A stretch of 64,000 nt of DNA, taken from NCBI RefSeq assembly GCF_040958095.1, contig NC_091216.1:2835882-2899881 (forward strand), written 5' to 3'. This stretch comes from Procambarus clarkii. Lineage: Eukaryota > Arthropoda > Malacostraca > Decapoda > Cambaridae. Of this stretch, positions 1-11,100 are shown piece after piece. Every line of letters starts with the position of its first letter. Positions within the stretch are counted from its first letter, which is position 1. Below the pieces are notes generated by a model. It was given only the letters and a program-made list of their open reading frames with translations, was not told the origin of the DNA and did not search any database. Position numbers and translations under genes: made by a program.

Positions 1-2
1 TT

Positions 3-860
3 CCCAGCTCTTTTTCAAATCGTTTGTATAAGGAATTAAATTTGAATCCCAAGCGCGCCTATGAAATGTATTTACAGAAATTATTGCTCCCCACATCTCA
101 TTACGTGATTATGAAAGACGATCTAGAGAGTTATGTGAGGGTTGGTTTAATATGCACCAATGTACAAATGACGGGCTTTAAACACACCTATTCAAAGTTT
201 TTACTGAAAAACAACATTTTGGCAGGAAGCATAAAGGAAATTAATAATGCAATTAACAATGAAATAGCCAATATATTGTCAAGCAAGGAATTGAGCTTTA
301 TAGATAAAGCTTATAAAAAGCTGTATCCAAAATACGGAACAAAGTATATAAAATACGATTCAAGCTATAATCGCAATAAATTTAATGCCGTATACAGCGA
401 CGCCATAATGTTGCAGTTCCAAAGACCAGGTGAAGAGGTATATAATATGGTTTGCCGAATTTCGCTATCGTTCGGGCGTGCGATCGGGAAGGTAATAGGC
501 GCCGAGACAGGTGAGGATTATGTCATATATTTAATCAGGGGTATAAAATATGAGACAGGCAAGTAAACTGATTTATGTGTCTACCCACCACAGCCGAGAG
601 GAATGATGGATAATTTGTGTATTTATTGCGACAAAATTATGCCTACGAGTTATGGTGACAAGTTGGTCAATATACTGGACGTTGTCTCTTTAAATGGGAG
701 TGACGGTGGCAATAAGAAGTTATATAAACCTCTGAACACTTCTATTGTCGACAGTGTGAGCATTACAATGACCGATCAAGAAGGCAATCCTGTTTATTTC
801 GATGCGCGAGGCTGCACGATTGCAGTTTTGCATATAAGGCCGACTTTGGGGGTTATATAA
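3..860 (+). pseudogene. Polinton/adintovirus-like penton (minor capsid) protein, 5'-partial, interrupted by an in-frame stop
   Basis: The frame is open from the left edge of the window, so the true start lies outside it; the first codons seen are not a start. It stays open to a TAA at 564-566 and then resumes in the same frame to a TAA at 858-860, with an ATG at 603. The part after the stop has the layout I associate with the C-terminus of Polinton penton-like minor capsid proteins: an L-x-I-Y-C-D segment, a Gly-Asp pair, then a strand pair ending D-x-x-G-x-P-V-x-F followed by V-L-H-I-R-P. The part just before the stop (S-F-G-R-A-I-G-K-V-I-G-A) fits the preceding region of that family. I infer one capsid-vertex gene broken by a nonsense codon. 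The alternative is two separate small genes, the second starting at 603. The 5' two-thirds was not recognised on its own. It lies directly upstream of the other capsid genes on the same strand. Confidence 0.6.
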
Positions 861-908
861 TTGAGCGTTGAAGCCTATAATCTTCATTACCTCGCATCTA
901 GTTGCAAA

Positions 909-1346
909 ATGCGCGTCGATTTTACCCCGCCGTCGGTGGAGGAGTTATTAATACTCCTAACGCCCCCCGTTTCCGGGAGAGGGGGCGGTTTAGGGGACGT
1001 CCGCATTTTTAACAGTACTAGGCGTCATGTACGAGGGGGTGGGATTTTTAGTTTCATAACTGGACTGGCGAAGCGAGCGGCACCATTCTTGATGAGAACC
1101 TTGGCCCCTGCTGCATTGAGTATGGGCCAGGATGTCATGCAAGACATAAACAGCGGCGAACGCACATTGAAACAGTCGCTCAAACATAGAGGCCTAGAAA
1201 CATTAAAACATGTTGGGAAGCAAATTGCGGGCGGGCGGGTCGTTAAGAAAAAAAAAGGAACAGAAGGATTAAGACAAAAAAACAAAACAAAAAAAACAAA
1301 GCAAAACAAGAAATTTGTTCAGGAAAATCGACGGAGGGAAATATAA
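909..1346 (+). CDS. Small basic Gly-rich capsid/core protein with an amphipathic segment (adenovirus pX/pVI-like role inferred)
   Basis: The start is taken at the first ATG of the frame (909), because the only more upstream initiator is a TTG at 861. The product is about 145 residues. It has a Gly-rich stretch around residues 24-45, including R-G-G-G runs that resemble adenain-type cleavage contexts. A hydrophobic-amphipathic segment follows (I-F-S-F-I-T-G-L-A-K-R-A-A-P-F-L), and the C-terminal 40 residues are dense in Lys and Arg. Polintons and adintoviruses commonly encode small proteins of this build beside the capsid genes, thought to act as DNA-condensing or membrane-active precursors like adenovirus pX/pVI. 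The placement between penton-like and major capsid genes supports that role, but homology is not demonstrated. The ORF is intact. The A-rich Lys tail could also reflect slippage of an A tract. Confidence 0.5.
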   Translation: MRVDFTPPSVEELLILLTPPVSGRGGGLGDVRIFNSTRRHVRGGGIFSFITGLAKRAAPFLMRTLAPAALSMGQDVMQDINSGERTLKQSLKHRGLETLKHVGKQIAGGRVVKKKKGTEGLRQKNKTKKTKQNKKFVQENRRREI

Positions 1347-1401
1347 TGACGTGTTTGCTTAAAAATTGAATCACTCTCGAAACAACTATTGACAAGATAG
1401 C

Positions 1402-2721
1402 ATGGCAGGGCTACAAGTACCACTGGGGAATTATGCCGCTGCAATAACTGACGCCTTTCCCAAGCCGTTCTCCGCTAGGATGGTAGAGGCTACTATAGCC
1501 TCGCGTAAAACTATTGATGTTTTGCCAGTAAATACTGGGGGCAATAAATTTAGAGATACGTATCTTGAATTTAACATTAAAGGCGTGAATGGCCACTTTC
1601 TAGATATGTCGTCATTGGCTTTGGAACTATCGCTAGCAGTAACGGGCGAAGATGGAGCTAGTACGATAGGGGATACAGAAAATGTAACAATTAGTAATGG
1701 TCTATCACAGACTTTATTCAAATCTATAGTAGTGTATTTCAATGAGACTGTGGTCGAAACTAACTCTCTATTCTCATACTGGAGTTATATAAAGCTGCTG
1801 ACTACTATTTTGGCGTGCGAAGCTGAGAGATATCGGAAACTAGCGCATTTCTTTAAAGGTAATGACCCCAGCAGATTTTCCGACGAATATTTTGCTGCAA
1901 TGACAGAGGAAAGGGAGCAGCAAATGACTGAGATGAAAACTACGGGTGTGCACACATGCTTTAAATTATTGGCGGATGTTACTACAATTAGCGAATACGT
2001 TCTGGATAATGTGGATGTGCGCATTCGCCTCGAACTGAACCTGGATAAATGGATTATTCATAGCGAAAGGGATAATGCAAACTTTAAATACCATATTAAG
2101 ATGGCGAGGTTGTGGATAGATCGCATAATGCCATACCCGGCCGGCTTAACGGCCATTAATAAGGCATTGATACAAAATAACACCCCGATAACATATACGT
2201 TTAACAAAATCCTATTAAAGACTTATATACTGGGCACAGGACAGCGGACAATTACAATGGATCAGCCCTGGGGAACTGTAGTTCCTGAGCGTTTATACAT
2301 GATTATCGTAGATTTGGAGGCAATGTCAGGAGGCTATGCCCAGAACCCATTATATTTTGAGAATTGTCAGCTCACAAGTGTATTTATAACTCTGAATAGC
2401 ACTACTTTATTTAATATTGCTTGCGCTTTTCCACACAACTGCGCAAAATTATATTATACGACGCTACAAGCTTTAGGTTTCGATAATGCCCACACGCTAT
2501 CCTATGACGCATTTGTTAACGGTGGCACTATACTGGCTTTCAATTTACAGCCCGAAACTATAAAGGACGCAATGCCCCTGAAAGTGTCTGGTAACCTGAG
2601 AATTAGTCTAGAATTTAAAATACCTGTGGTGGGAAATAAAGTAATTTTGCTTTATGGTGGCACCACTGGCATCCTGAAAATTAATGCGGAACGTAGAATA
2701 GTTTGTGATACGAGAGCGTAA
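1402..2721 (+). CDS. Polinton-type major capsid protein (double jelly-roll)
   Basis: This is a full-length 439-residue ORF starting at ATG 1402, with no disruption. Features recalled from Polinton major capsid proteins (often annotated as F54H12.2-like) are visible. There is an N-terminal segment followed by an F-R-D-T-Y-L-E-F strand, then a strand region ending in a S-L-F-like motif before a V-V-Y-F-N-E-T strand (about residues 105-120), and an S-Y-W-S-Y-I segment (about 130). In the middle is D-V-R-I-R-L-E-L-N followed by a long loop, and near residue 310 comes a P-E-R-L-Y-M-I-I-V-D strand with N-P-L-Y-F-E-N after it. The protein would form the trimeric hexon-like building block of an icosahedral capsid. 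The protease ATG lies 4 bases after its stop, as in compact viral gene arrays. An intact MCP beside broken penton and altered protease genes suggests a recently inactivated or still partly constrained copy. Confidence 0.85.
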   Translation: MAGLQVPLGNYAAAITDAFPKPFSARMVEATIASRKTIDVLPVNTGGNKFRDTYLEFNIKGVNGHFLDMSSLALELSLAVTGEDGASTIGDTENVTISNGLSQTLFKSIVVYFNETVVETNSLFSYWSYIKLLTTILACEAERYRKLAHFFKGNDPSRFSDEYFAAMTEEREQQMTEMKTTGVHTCFKLLADVTTISEYVLDNVDVRIRLELNLDKWIIHSERDNANFKYHIKMARLWIDRIMPYPAGLTAINKALIQNNTPITYTFNKILLKTYILGTGQRTITMDQPWGTVVPERLYMIIVDLEAMSGGYAQNPLYFENCQLTSVFITLNSTTLFNIACAFPHNCAKLYYTTLQALGFDNAHTLSYDAFVNGGTILAFNLQPETIKDAMPLKVSGNLRISLEFKIPVVGNKVILLYGGTTGILKINAERRIVCDTRA

Positions 2722-2725
2722 AGCT

Positions 2726-3304
2726 ATGAATTGTCTTGAAATTAACGAAGCCCTGAACGGGGTGTTGGGTCGGGAGGTGCAATATCTGGGATGTTATCTC
2801 GCCAATGATGCAAGAAAAATTTTGAAAAAGATCTATAACCATCCTGTGGTATTTATAATTAATACACTAGATGCAGAATCTGCAGATACAATGGGGCTTT
2901 GGGTTACATTTTGTATAGCCAAAGCAATGACTAAGACAGAAATTGTCATTCTGGATAGTTTTGGAAACCCGAGAATTGAAACGTATTCGAAATACTTTAA
3001 GGTTATATTGAATAGCTTTGAAAAATATGATTTGCACATATTCAATGACAGAATACAGCAGTTGGAAACTTATTTCTGCGGGAACTATGCGTTATACTTC
3101 ACCTACTATTTATCCCATCTAGGGGTGGGAAAAGCGCTTCGGAAATTTGCGCAGGACTTTAAATGTGAACAATACAGCAAAAATGACGCTTTGGTTGTTA
3201 AATTTACGTATGATAACCTGAATATGCCGCTCTGTCAAACAACATTTTGCCTGGGAGATGATTCCCAGGAGGCATGCAATAACCTGTGTGAGCAGGTGAC
3301 CTAG
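2726..3304 (+). CDS. Adenain-like cysteine protease homologue with the catalytic His position substituted
   Basis: I chose the ATG at 2726 (4 bases after the major capsid stop) rather than a GTG at 2705; the product is 192 residues. The order of motifs follows adenovirus/Polinton maturation proteases (C5-like). There is a Y-L-G-C-Y segment near residue 20, an I-I-N-T strand, and a Gly-x-Trp motif near residue 58 where the family has G-H-W. An I-L-D-S-F-G motif near 76 would carry the acidic residue. A Q-Q-L-E-T-Y-F-C-G segment near 113-121 has the oxyanion Gln and nucleophile Cys, and hydrophobic helices follow. At 2897-2899 the codon for the expected His encodes Leu. Cys, Gln and Asp are kept, so the fold is likely but proteolysis is doubtful. 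The role would be precursor cleavage during capsid maturation. Confidence 0.75.
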   Translation: MNCLEINEALNGVLGREVQYLGCYLANDARKILKKIYNHPVVFIINTLDAESADTMGLWVTFCIAKAMTKTEIVILDSFGNPRIETYSKYFKVILNSFEKYDLHIFNDRIQQLETYFCGNYALYFTYYLSHLGVGKALRKFAQDFKCEQYSKNDALVVKFTYDNLNMPLCQTTFCLGDDSQEACNNLCEQVT

Positions 3305-3461
3305 CTTGCCTGAGGGGGTGGGTGTTGGGGGGGGGGGTGATTAGAGGTTTTTAGGGGTATATATATAAGCCCAGTCCTAAGGCCCATTGACTTAACTTGC
3401 CCACCGACGAACGCCCTTGGTCCTGGTCATCATTAGAAGCCCACAAGCGAAGTTTTTGAAA
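3305..3461 (+). promoter_or_regulatory. Intergenic stretch with a TATA box, candidate promoter for the downstream gene
   Basis: A TATATATAAG box lies at 3358-3367, behind a G-rich stretch (about 3311-3338), in an otherwise gene-free 300-base interval between the protease stop and the next ORF. The first downstream ATG is at 3462 but runs into a stop at 3507 right after a 25-base T tract. A GT donor (TATAG|GTGAG, about 3526) and a T-rich tract ending TTTGCAG at 3616 could bound a 91-base intron leading into the next ORF. This is inference from motifs only. Confidence 0.3.
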
Positions 3462-3616
3462 ATGGAATTTGCCCGTGGCGAGTTTTTTTTTTTTTTTTTT
3501 TTTTTTTAACATAACTCTGATATAGGTGAGAACGTGTGTGTGTGTGTGTGTGTGTTTATGTTTCTTGTTGGTGAATATAAAATTTTATTAATTTTTTTTT
3601 TTTTTTTTATTTGCAG

Positions 3617-4788
3617 AATTGTTGAACAGATGCTCAAAAATTGAGGTGACTGGCAGGATCAATTTCAACTTTGGGACTGCTCTCATCCTGCCAGCTGGGG
3701 TGACGTCCCATGATGTAGCGGATATATTGAAGAGTAGTGGTGTTGCCAATGTTCGGCCGATGTGTCAAGCCCCCAAAACTTCATCAACTGCGCCTACGAC
3801 CTCGCCTGAGACTACGGAGATGCCGGGGCCGGTGCCAGATGTCGTTGTGGCCACTATGCACCCCAAGCCGACGGTGCCCATGCCCCTGCCTGAGACGCGG
3901 ACGGCGCCAGAGTCCCGCCCCGCGGCCCGCCTTGTTGTTGGCTCTATGGATTCATGGGTGGTAGCAATGACTGCGGTGCCGACCCCGGCGGGCCCAGGGC
4001 CATTCCCAATAACGGCAACAACAACAACAAGAACTGCAACAACTACAACGGCAGCAACAACAACAACAACAGAGCCCAAAGCTAAGAAGGCAGCGAAGAG
4101 TGGAGAGATGGCTCTAAAAACGAAAGCAACAACAACAACAACAGAGCCCAAAGCTAAGAAGGCGGCGAAGAGTGGAGAGATAGCTCTAAAAACGAAAGCT
4201 TTGACAGCGCCTTTGATGAAGGACATTGCAAAGCCAACAAGTCGCCCTGCGGAAGAGTGTAAAATAACCTTGGAACGGCCTGCACCGGGGCCCTGTCGGA
4301 CTAGGCTATCTACGCGAGGCTGACGCAAGAGGACGACGACGACGACATCGACCCCATATGATAAGAGGTCGAGCAACCGCGAGGCTTCCCCCCAGCCATC
4401 TACCTCGGGATATGTACCTCCAACAAGACGCCCCAACCTGCCTCCCCCAGCGACCCGCCAGCGGGAGGCAGTTACCCACATTAGCGAGAGTGAAGACGAG
4501 GATGTCCGACAGACCCCCCAGAAATTAGCGACGGTGTGCCGCGTATCCCCTATGGCACCTAAGACACAAGAGCTGAACGCGATTTTATTTTTTGATTTTA
4601 TTTTTTACCTGATTATTGAAACCTTACCAAATGTAAAGACAAACCCCTTATTTCAGATACACTTCTCAGTAGGAATTAAAAAAAAAACAGATATATTGTA
4701 TTTACATAAAATCACACGCACACATATACTAATGCCATTAAAATACTCCAAAAAACGTTTATATGCCTTTCACCAGTGTATTTTTTAG
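3617..4788 (+). pseudogene. Thr/Pro/Lys-rich protein of the Polinton-like block, interrupted by an in-frame TGA
   Basis: I do not recognise the family. The frame is open from just after a good splice-acceptor-like site (3616) to a TGA at 4321-4323. The same frame then stays open to 4788, and its first roughly 70 codons past the stop are still Ser/Pro/acid-rich and coding-like before sequence turns AT-rich near 4,580. The first in-frame ATG is deep inside the ORF, so translation probably starts in an upstream exon. The N-terminal 45 residues look globular. The middle is Pro/Thr-rich and carries a 24-residue tandem repeat (E-P-K-A-K-K-A-A-K-S-G-E core, 72-base period, copies near 4,055-4,198). 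The Lys-Ala-rich repeats recall DNA-binding tails, but no function is assigned. The overlapping open frame on the opposite strand is treated as a shadow. Confidence 0.35.
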
Positions 4789-5105
4789 TTTTCATCTATT
4801 GAACATTCATCCTCGGTACCTCCCATAAGTAGAGACCCCCTTCTTGAGGCGATAGATTCATCTTAAAAGCAAGAGACATATCGAGAAAAAACAGGTTAGG
4901 ATAAGGCACCAGTTCCTCAGGTACACCCTGGGTGGTGGGCCCCCGGGACCCCAGGGGGGAACGGACCACCCAACCCCCGCCAGCCAGCCAGGTGCGCGCT
5001 GACCGTGCCCTAACCTAACCACCTAAAATAAGTTTTTGGTCGATCTGGCCCACAAGAGTCGAGTCGGCATGGAAGTGCCCAACCGTTTCTGAAAATCAAT
5101 TCCCC
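4789..5105. other. No gene seen; GC-rich junction between the Polinton-like block and the minisatellite
   Basis: This holds no ORF or RNA signature that I can support. It contains a GC-rich palindromic patch near 4,930-4,975 and a short CCTAACCTAACC telomere-like motif near 5,010-5,020. A Polinton terminal inverted repeat could end here, but no partner is visible in the window. Confidence 0.4.
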
Positions 5106-8100
5106 ATCTGTCTCCTTTTACACTACTACCATACACCAGGTGACACAGTATGACCAGGGGGTCACCATACACCAGGTGACCCAGTATGACCAGGGGGTGA
5201 CCATACACCAAGTAACCTAGTTTGAACAGGGGGGTGACCGTTCACCAGGTTACCCACTATGACCTTGGGGTGACCATACACCAGGTGAGCCAGTATGACC
5301 TGGGGGTGACCATACACCAGGTGACACAGGATGAGAAGGGGTGACCTTATACCAGGTGACCCAGTATGACTAGGGGGTGACCATACACCAAGTGACCTAG
5401 TATGACCAGGGGGTCACCATACACCAGGTGACCCAGTATGACCAGGGAGTAACCATTCACCAGGTTACCCAGAATGAGAAGGGGTGACCATACACCAGGT
5501 GACCCAGTATGACCAAGGGGTCACCATACACCAGGTGACCCAGTATGACCAAGGGGTCACCATACACCAGGTGACATAGAATGAACTGAAGGGGGGGGGG
5601 TGACCATACACCAGATGACCCAGTGTGACCAGGGGGTCACCATACACCAGGTGACCTAGTATGACCAGGGGTGACCATACACCAGGTGACCCAGAATGGC
5701 CAGGGGGTGACCATACACCAGGTGACCCAGTATGACCAAGGGGTGTTCATTCACCAGGTGACCCAGTATGACAAGGGGGGGTGACCATACACCAGGTAAG
5801 CCAGTATGGCCAGGGGGTGTCCATACACCAGGTGACCCAGTACGACCAAGGGGTGACCATACACCAGGTGACCTAGTATGACCAGGGGTCATCATACACC
5901 AGTTGACCCAGTATGACAATGGGTCACCATACACCAGGTGACCCAGTAAGACCAAGGGGGACACCATACACAAGGTGGCACAGTATAACCAGGGGGGTCA
6001 CCATTCACCATATGACCCAGTATGACCAGGGGTGAACATACACCAGGTGCCCAGTATGACCAGGGGTGACCATACACTAGGTGACCCAGTATGACAAGGT
6101 GGTCATCATACACCAGTTGACCCAGTACGACCAGGGGCCATCATTCACCAGGTGACTAAGTATGACCAGGAGGGTGACCATACACCAGGTGACCCAGTAT
6201 GACCATGAGGTCACCATATATACAAGGTGGCAAAGTATGACCAGGGGGGTCACCATACACCAGGTGACACAGTATGACCAGGGGGTCACCATACACCAGA
6301 TGACCCAGTATGACCAGGGAGTCACCATACACCAGGTGACCTAGTATGACCTGGAGGTCACCATACACCAGGAGACACAGTATGACCAGGGGTGAGCATA
6401 CACCAGGAGACCCAGAATGGCCAGGGGGTGACCATACACCAGGTGACCCAGTATGATCAAGGGGTGTCCATTCACCAGGTGACCCAGTATGACAAGGGGG
6501 GGGTGACCATACACCAGGTGACCTAGTATGACCAGGGGTGACCATACACTAGGTGTCCAGTATGACCACGGGTGACCATACACCAGTTGACCCAGTATGA
6601 CAATGGGTCACCATACACCAGGTGACCCAGTACGATCAGAGGTGACCACACTCCAGAAAACCCAGTATGACCAAGGGGACACCATACACAAGGTGGCACA
6701 GTATGACAAGGGGGGTCACCATACACTAGGTGACCCAGTATGACCAGGGGGTCACCCTACACCAGGTGACCCAGTATGACAAGGGGTCACCATACACCAG
6801 GTGACCCAGTACGATCAGAGGTGACCACACTCCAGAAAACCCAGTATGACCAAGGGGACACCATACACAAGGTGGCACAGTATGACCAGGGGGGTCACCA
6901 TACACTAGGTGACCCAGTATGACCAGGGGGTCACCATACACCAGGTGACCAAGTTTGATCAAGGGATCACTATACACCAGGTGACCCAAAAATGAACACT
7001 GGGTGACCATGCATACACCAGGAGACCCAGTATGACCAGGGGTGACCATACACCAGGAGACCCAGTATGATCAGGGTGACCATACAACAGGTGACCTAGT
7101 TTGACGAGGGGGTGGTTATACACCAGGTAACCTAGTATAACCAGGGGGTGACCATACACCAGGTGACCCAGTATGACCAAGGGGTCACCATACACCAGAA
7201 GGCAAAGTATGACCAGGGGGGGGGGGTCACCATACACTAGGTGACACAGTATGACCAGGGGGTCACCATACACCAGGTGACCCAGTATGACCAGTGGTAA
7301 CCACCAGATGACCTTGTATGACCAGGGGGTCACAATACACCAGGTGACCCAGTATGACCAGGGGGTGTCCATGCACCAGGTGACCCAGTGTGAACAGGTG
7401 GTCACTATACACCAGTTGACCCAGTATGACAAGGGGTGACCATACACCAGGTGACCCAGTATGACCAGGGGTGACCATACACCAGGTGACCCAGTATGAC
7501 CAGGGGGTCACCATACACCAGGTGACCCAGTATGACCAGGGGTGACCATACAACAGGAGACCCAGTATGACCAGGGGGTGACCATACACCAGGTGACCTA
7601 GGATGAGAAGGGGGGTGACCCTATACAAGGTGACCCAGTATGACTAAGGGGTGACCATACACCAAGTGACCTAGTATGACCAGGGGGGTGACCATACACC
7701 AGGTAATACAGTATGACCAGGGGGGTGACCATACCCCAGGTGATACAGTATGACCAGGGGGGTGACCATACACCAGGTGACACAGTATCACCAGGGGGGT
7801 CACCATACACCAGGTGACACAGTATTCCCAGGGGGTATCCATACACCAGGTGACCCAGTATGACCAGGGAGTAACCATTCACCAGGTAACCCAGTATGAC
7901 CTGGGGGTGACCATACACCAGGTGACCCAGTATGAGAAGAAGGTGACCATACACTAAGTGGCCCAGTATAACCAGGGGGTGACCAGACACCAGGTGACCC
8001 AGTTTGACCAATAGGTCACCATATACCAGGTGACACGGTATGAACTGGGGGGGGGTCACCATACACCAGGTGACACAGTATGACCAGGGGATTACCATAC

Positions 8101-11100
8101 ACCAGGTGACCCAGTATGACCATTGGGTGAACATACACCAGGTGCCCATTATGACCAGGGGTGACCATACACCAGGTGACCCAGTATGACAAGGGGTCAC
8201 CATACACCAGGTGACCCAGTGCGACCAGAGGTGACCATACTCCAGAAAACCCAGTATGACCAGGGGTCATCATTCACCAGGTGACTAAGTATGACCAGGG
8301 GGGTGACCATACACCAGGTGACCCAGTATGACCATGGGGTGACCATACACCAGGTGACCCAGAATGGCCAGGGGGTGACCATACACCAGGTGAACAAGTA
8401 TGACAAGGGGGTGTCCATGCACCAGGTGACCCAGTACGACCAGGGGGTTACCATACACCAGGTGACCCAGTATGACAAGGGGTCATCATTCACCAGGTGT
8501 CTAAGTATGACCAGAAGGGTGACCATACACCAGGTGACCCAGTATGACCATGGGGTCACCATACACAAGGTGGCAAAGTATGACCTGGGGGTCACCATAC
8601 ACCAGGTGACACAGTATGACCATGGGGTCACCATACACTAGGTGACCCAGTATGACCAGGGGTTCACCATACAGCAGGTGTCCTAAAAATGAACATGGGG
8701 TGACCATACACCAGGTGACCCAGTATGACCAGGGATGACCATACAACAGGTGACCTAGTATGACGAGGGGGTGGATATTCACCAGGTGAACTAGTATAAC
8801 CTGGGGTGACCATACACCAGGTGACCCAGTATGATCAGGGGGTGACCATACACCAGGTAACCCAGTGTGGCCAGGGGGTGACCGTTCACCAGGTTACCCA
8901 GTATGACCTTGCGGTAACCATACACCAGGTGACCCAGTATAACCTGGGGGTTACCATACACCAAGTTACCTAGTATGACCAGGGGGTGACAATACACCAA
9001 GTTACCTAGTATGACCAGGGGTCATCATTCACCAGGTGACTAAGTATGACCAGGGGGGTGACCATACGCCAGGTGACCCAGTATGAACAGGGGGTGACCA
9101 TACACCAGGTGACACAGTATGACCAAGTGGTCACCATACACCAGATGACCCAGTATGCCCAGGGGGTAACCATACACCAGGTGACCCAGTATGACCTGGG
9201 AGTAACCATTCACCAGGTTACCCAGTATGACCTGGGGGTTACCATACACCAGGTGACCCATTATGACCAGGGGTGTCCATACACCAGGTGACCCAGTATG
9301 GCCAGTGGGTGACCATACAACAGGTGACCTAGTATGACGAGGGGGTGGTTATACACCAGGTGACCTAGTATAACCAGGGGAGACCATACACCAGGTGACC
9401 CAGTATGTCCAAGGGGTCACCATACACCAGGTGGCAAAGTATGACCAGGGGGGTCACCATACACCAGGTGACACAGTATGACCAGGGGGTCACCATACAC
9501 CAGGTGACCCAGTAAAACCAGGGGGTCACCATACACCATGTGACCTAGTATGACCAGAGGGGTCACTATACACCAAGTGACCCAATATGACCAGGGGGTG
9601 ACCATACACCAGGTGAACAAGTATGACCCGGGGGTGTCCATGCACCAGGTGACCCAGTACGACCAGGGGGTTACCATACACCAGGTGACCCAGTATGACA
9701 AGGGGTCATCATTCACCAGGTGACTAAGTATGACCAGGAGGGTGACCATACACCAGGTGACCCAGTATGACCATGGGGTCACAATACACAAGGTGGCAAA
9801 GTATGACCAGGGGGGTCACCATACACCAGGTGACACAGTATGACCATGGGGTCACCATACACCAGGTGACCCAGTATGACCAGGGGGTCACCATACGCCA
9901 GGTGACCCAGTATGACCAGGGGGTGACCATACACCAGGTGACCCAGTATGACCAAGGGGTCACTATACACCAGGTGTCCTAAAAATGAACATGGGGTGAC
10001 CATACACCACGGACCAGTATGACCAGGGATGACCATACACCAGGAGATCCAGTATGATCAGGGTGACCATACAACAGGTGACCTAGTATGACGAGGGGGT
10101 GGATATTCTCCTGGTGAACAAGTATAACCTGGGGTAACCATACACCAAGTGACCTAGTTTGACCAGGGGGTCACCATACACCAGGTGACCCAGTATGACC
10201 AGGGGTGACCATACACCAGGTGACCCAGTATGAGAAGGGGGATTGACCTTATACCAGGTGACCCAGTATGACCAGGGGGTCACCATACACCAGGTGACCT
10301 AGTATGACCAGGGGTTCACTATACACCAGGTGACGCAATATAAACAAGGGGTGAGCATACACCATGAGACCCAGTATGACCAGGGGTCACCATACTCCAG
10401 AAAACCCAGTATGACCAGGGGGTTACAATACACCAGGTGACCAAGTATGACCAGGGGTCATCATTCACCAGGTGACTAAGTATGACCAGGGGGGTGACCA
10501 TACACCAGCTGACCCAGTATGACCAAGGGGTCACCATACACCAGTTGGCAAAGTATGACCAGGTGGGTCACCATACACCAGGTGACCCAGTAAAACCAGG
10601 GGGTCACCATACACCAGGTGACACAGTATGAACATGGGGGTGACCATACACCAGGTGATACAGTATGACCAGGGGGGTGACCATACACCAGGTGATACAG
10701 TATGACCAGGGGGGTGACCATACACCAGGTGATACAGTATGACCAGGGGGGTGACCATACACCAGGTGACACAGTATCACCAGGGGGGTCACCATACACC
10801 AGGTGACACAGTATTCCCAGGGGGTATCCATACACCAGGTGACCCAGTATGACCAGGGAGTAACCATTCACCAGGTAACCCAGTATGACCTGGGGGTGAC
10901 CATACACCAGGTGACCCAGTATGAGAAGAAGGTGACCATACACTAAGTGGCCCAGTATAACCAGGGGGTGACCAGACACCAGGTGACCCAGTTTGACCAA
11001 TAGGTCACCATATACCAGGTGACACGGTATGAACTGGGGGGGGGGGGTCACCATACACCAGGTGACACAGTATGACCAGGGGATTACCATACACCAGGTG

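Noticed and set aside
861-908. TTG start extending the small basic protein upstream
   Set aside because: Eukaryotic and viral genes in animals rarely start at TTG, and an ATG at 909 keeps all the recognisable features.
3765-4481. 238-residue - strand ORF
   Set aside because: It lies antisense to a better-supported + strand frame and consists of Val/Ala low complexity from the GTT/CAA repeats.
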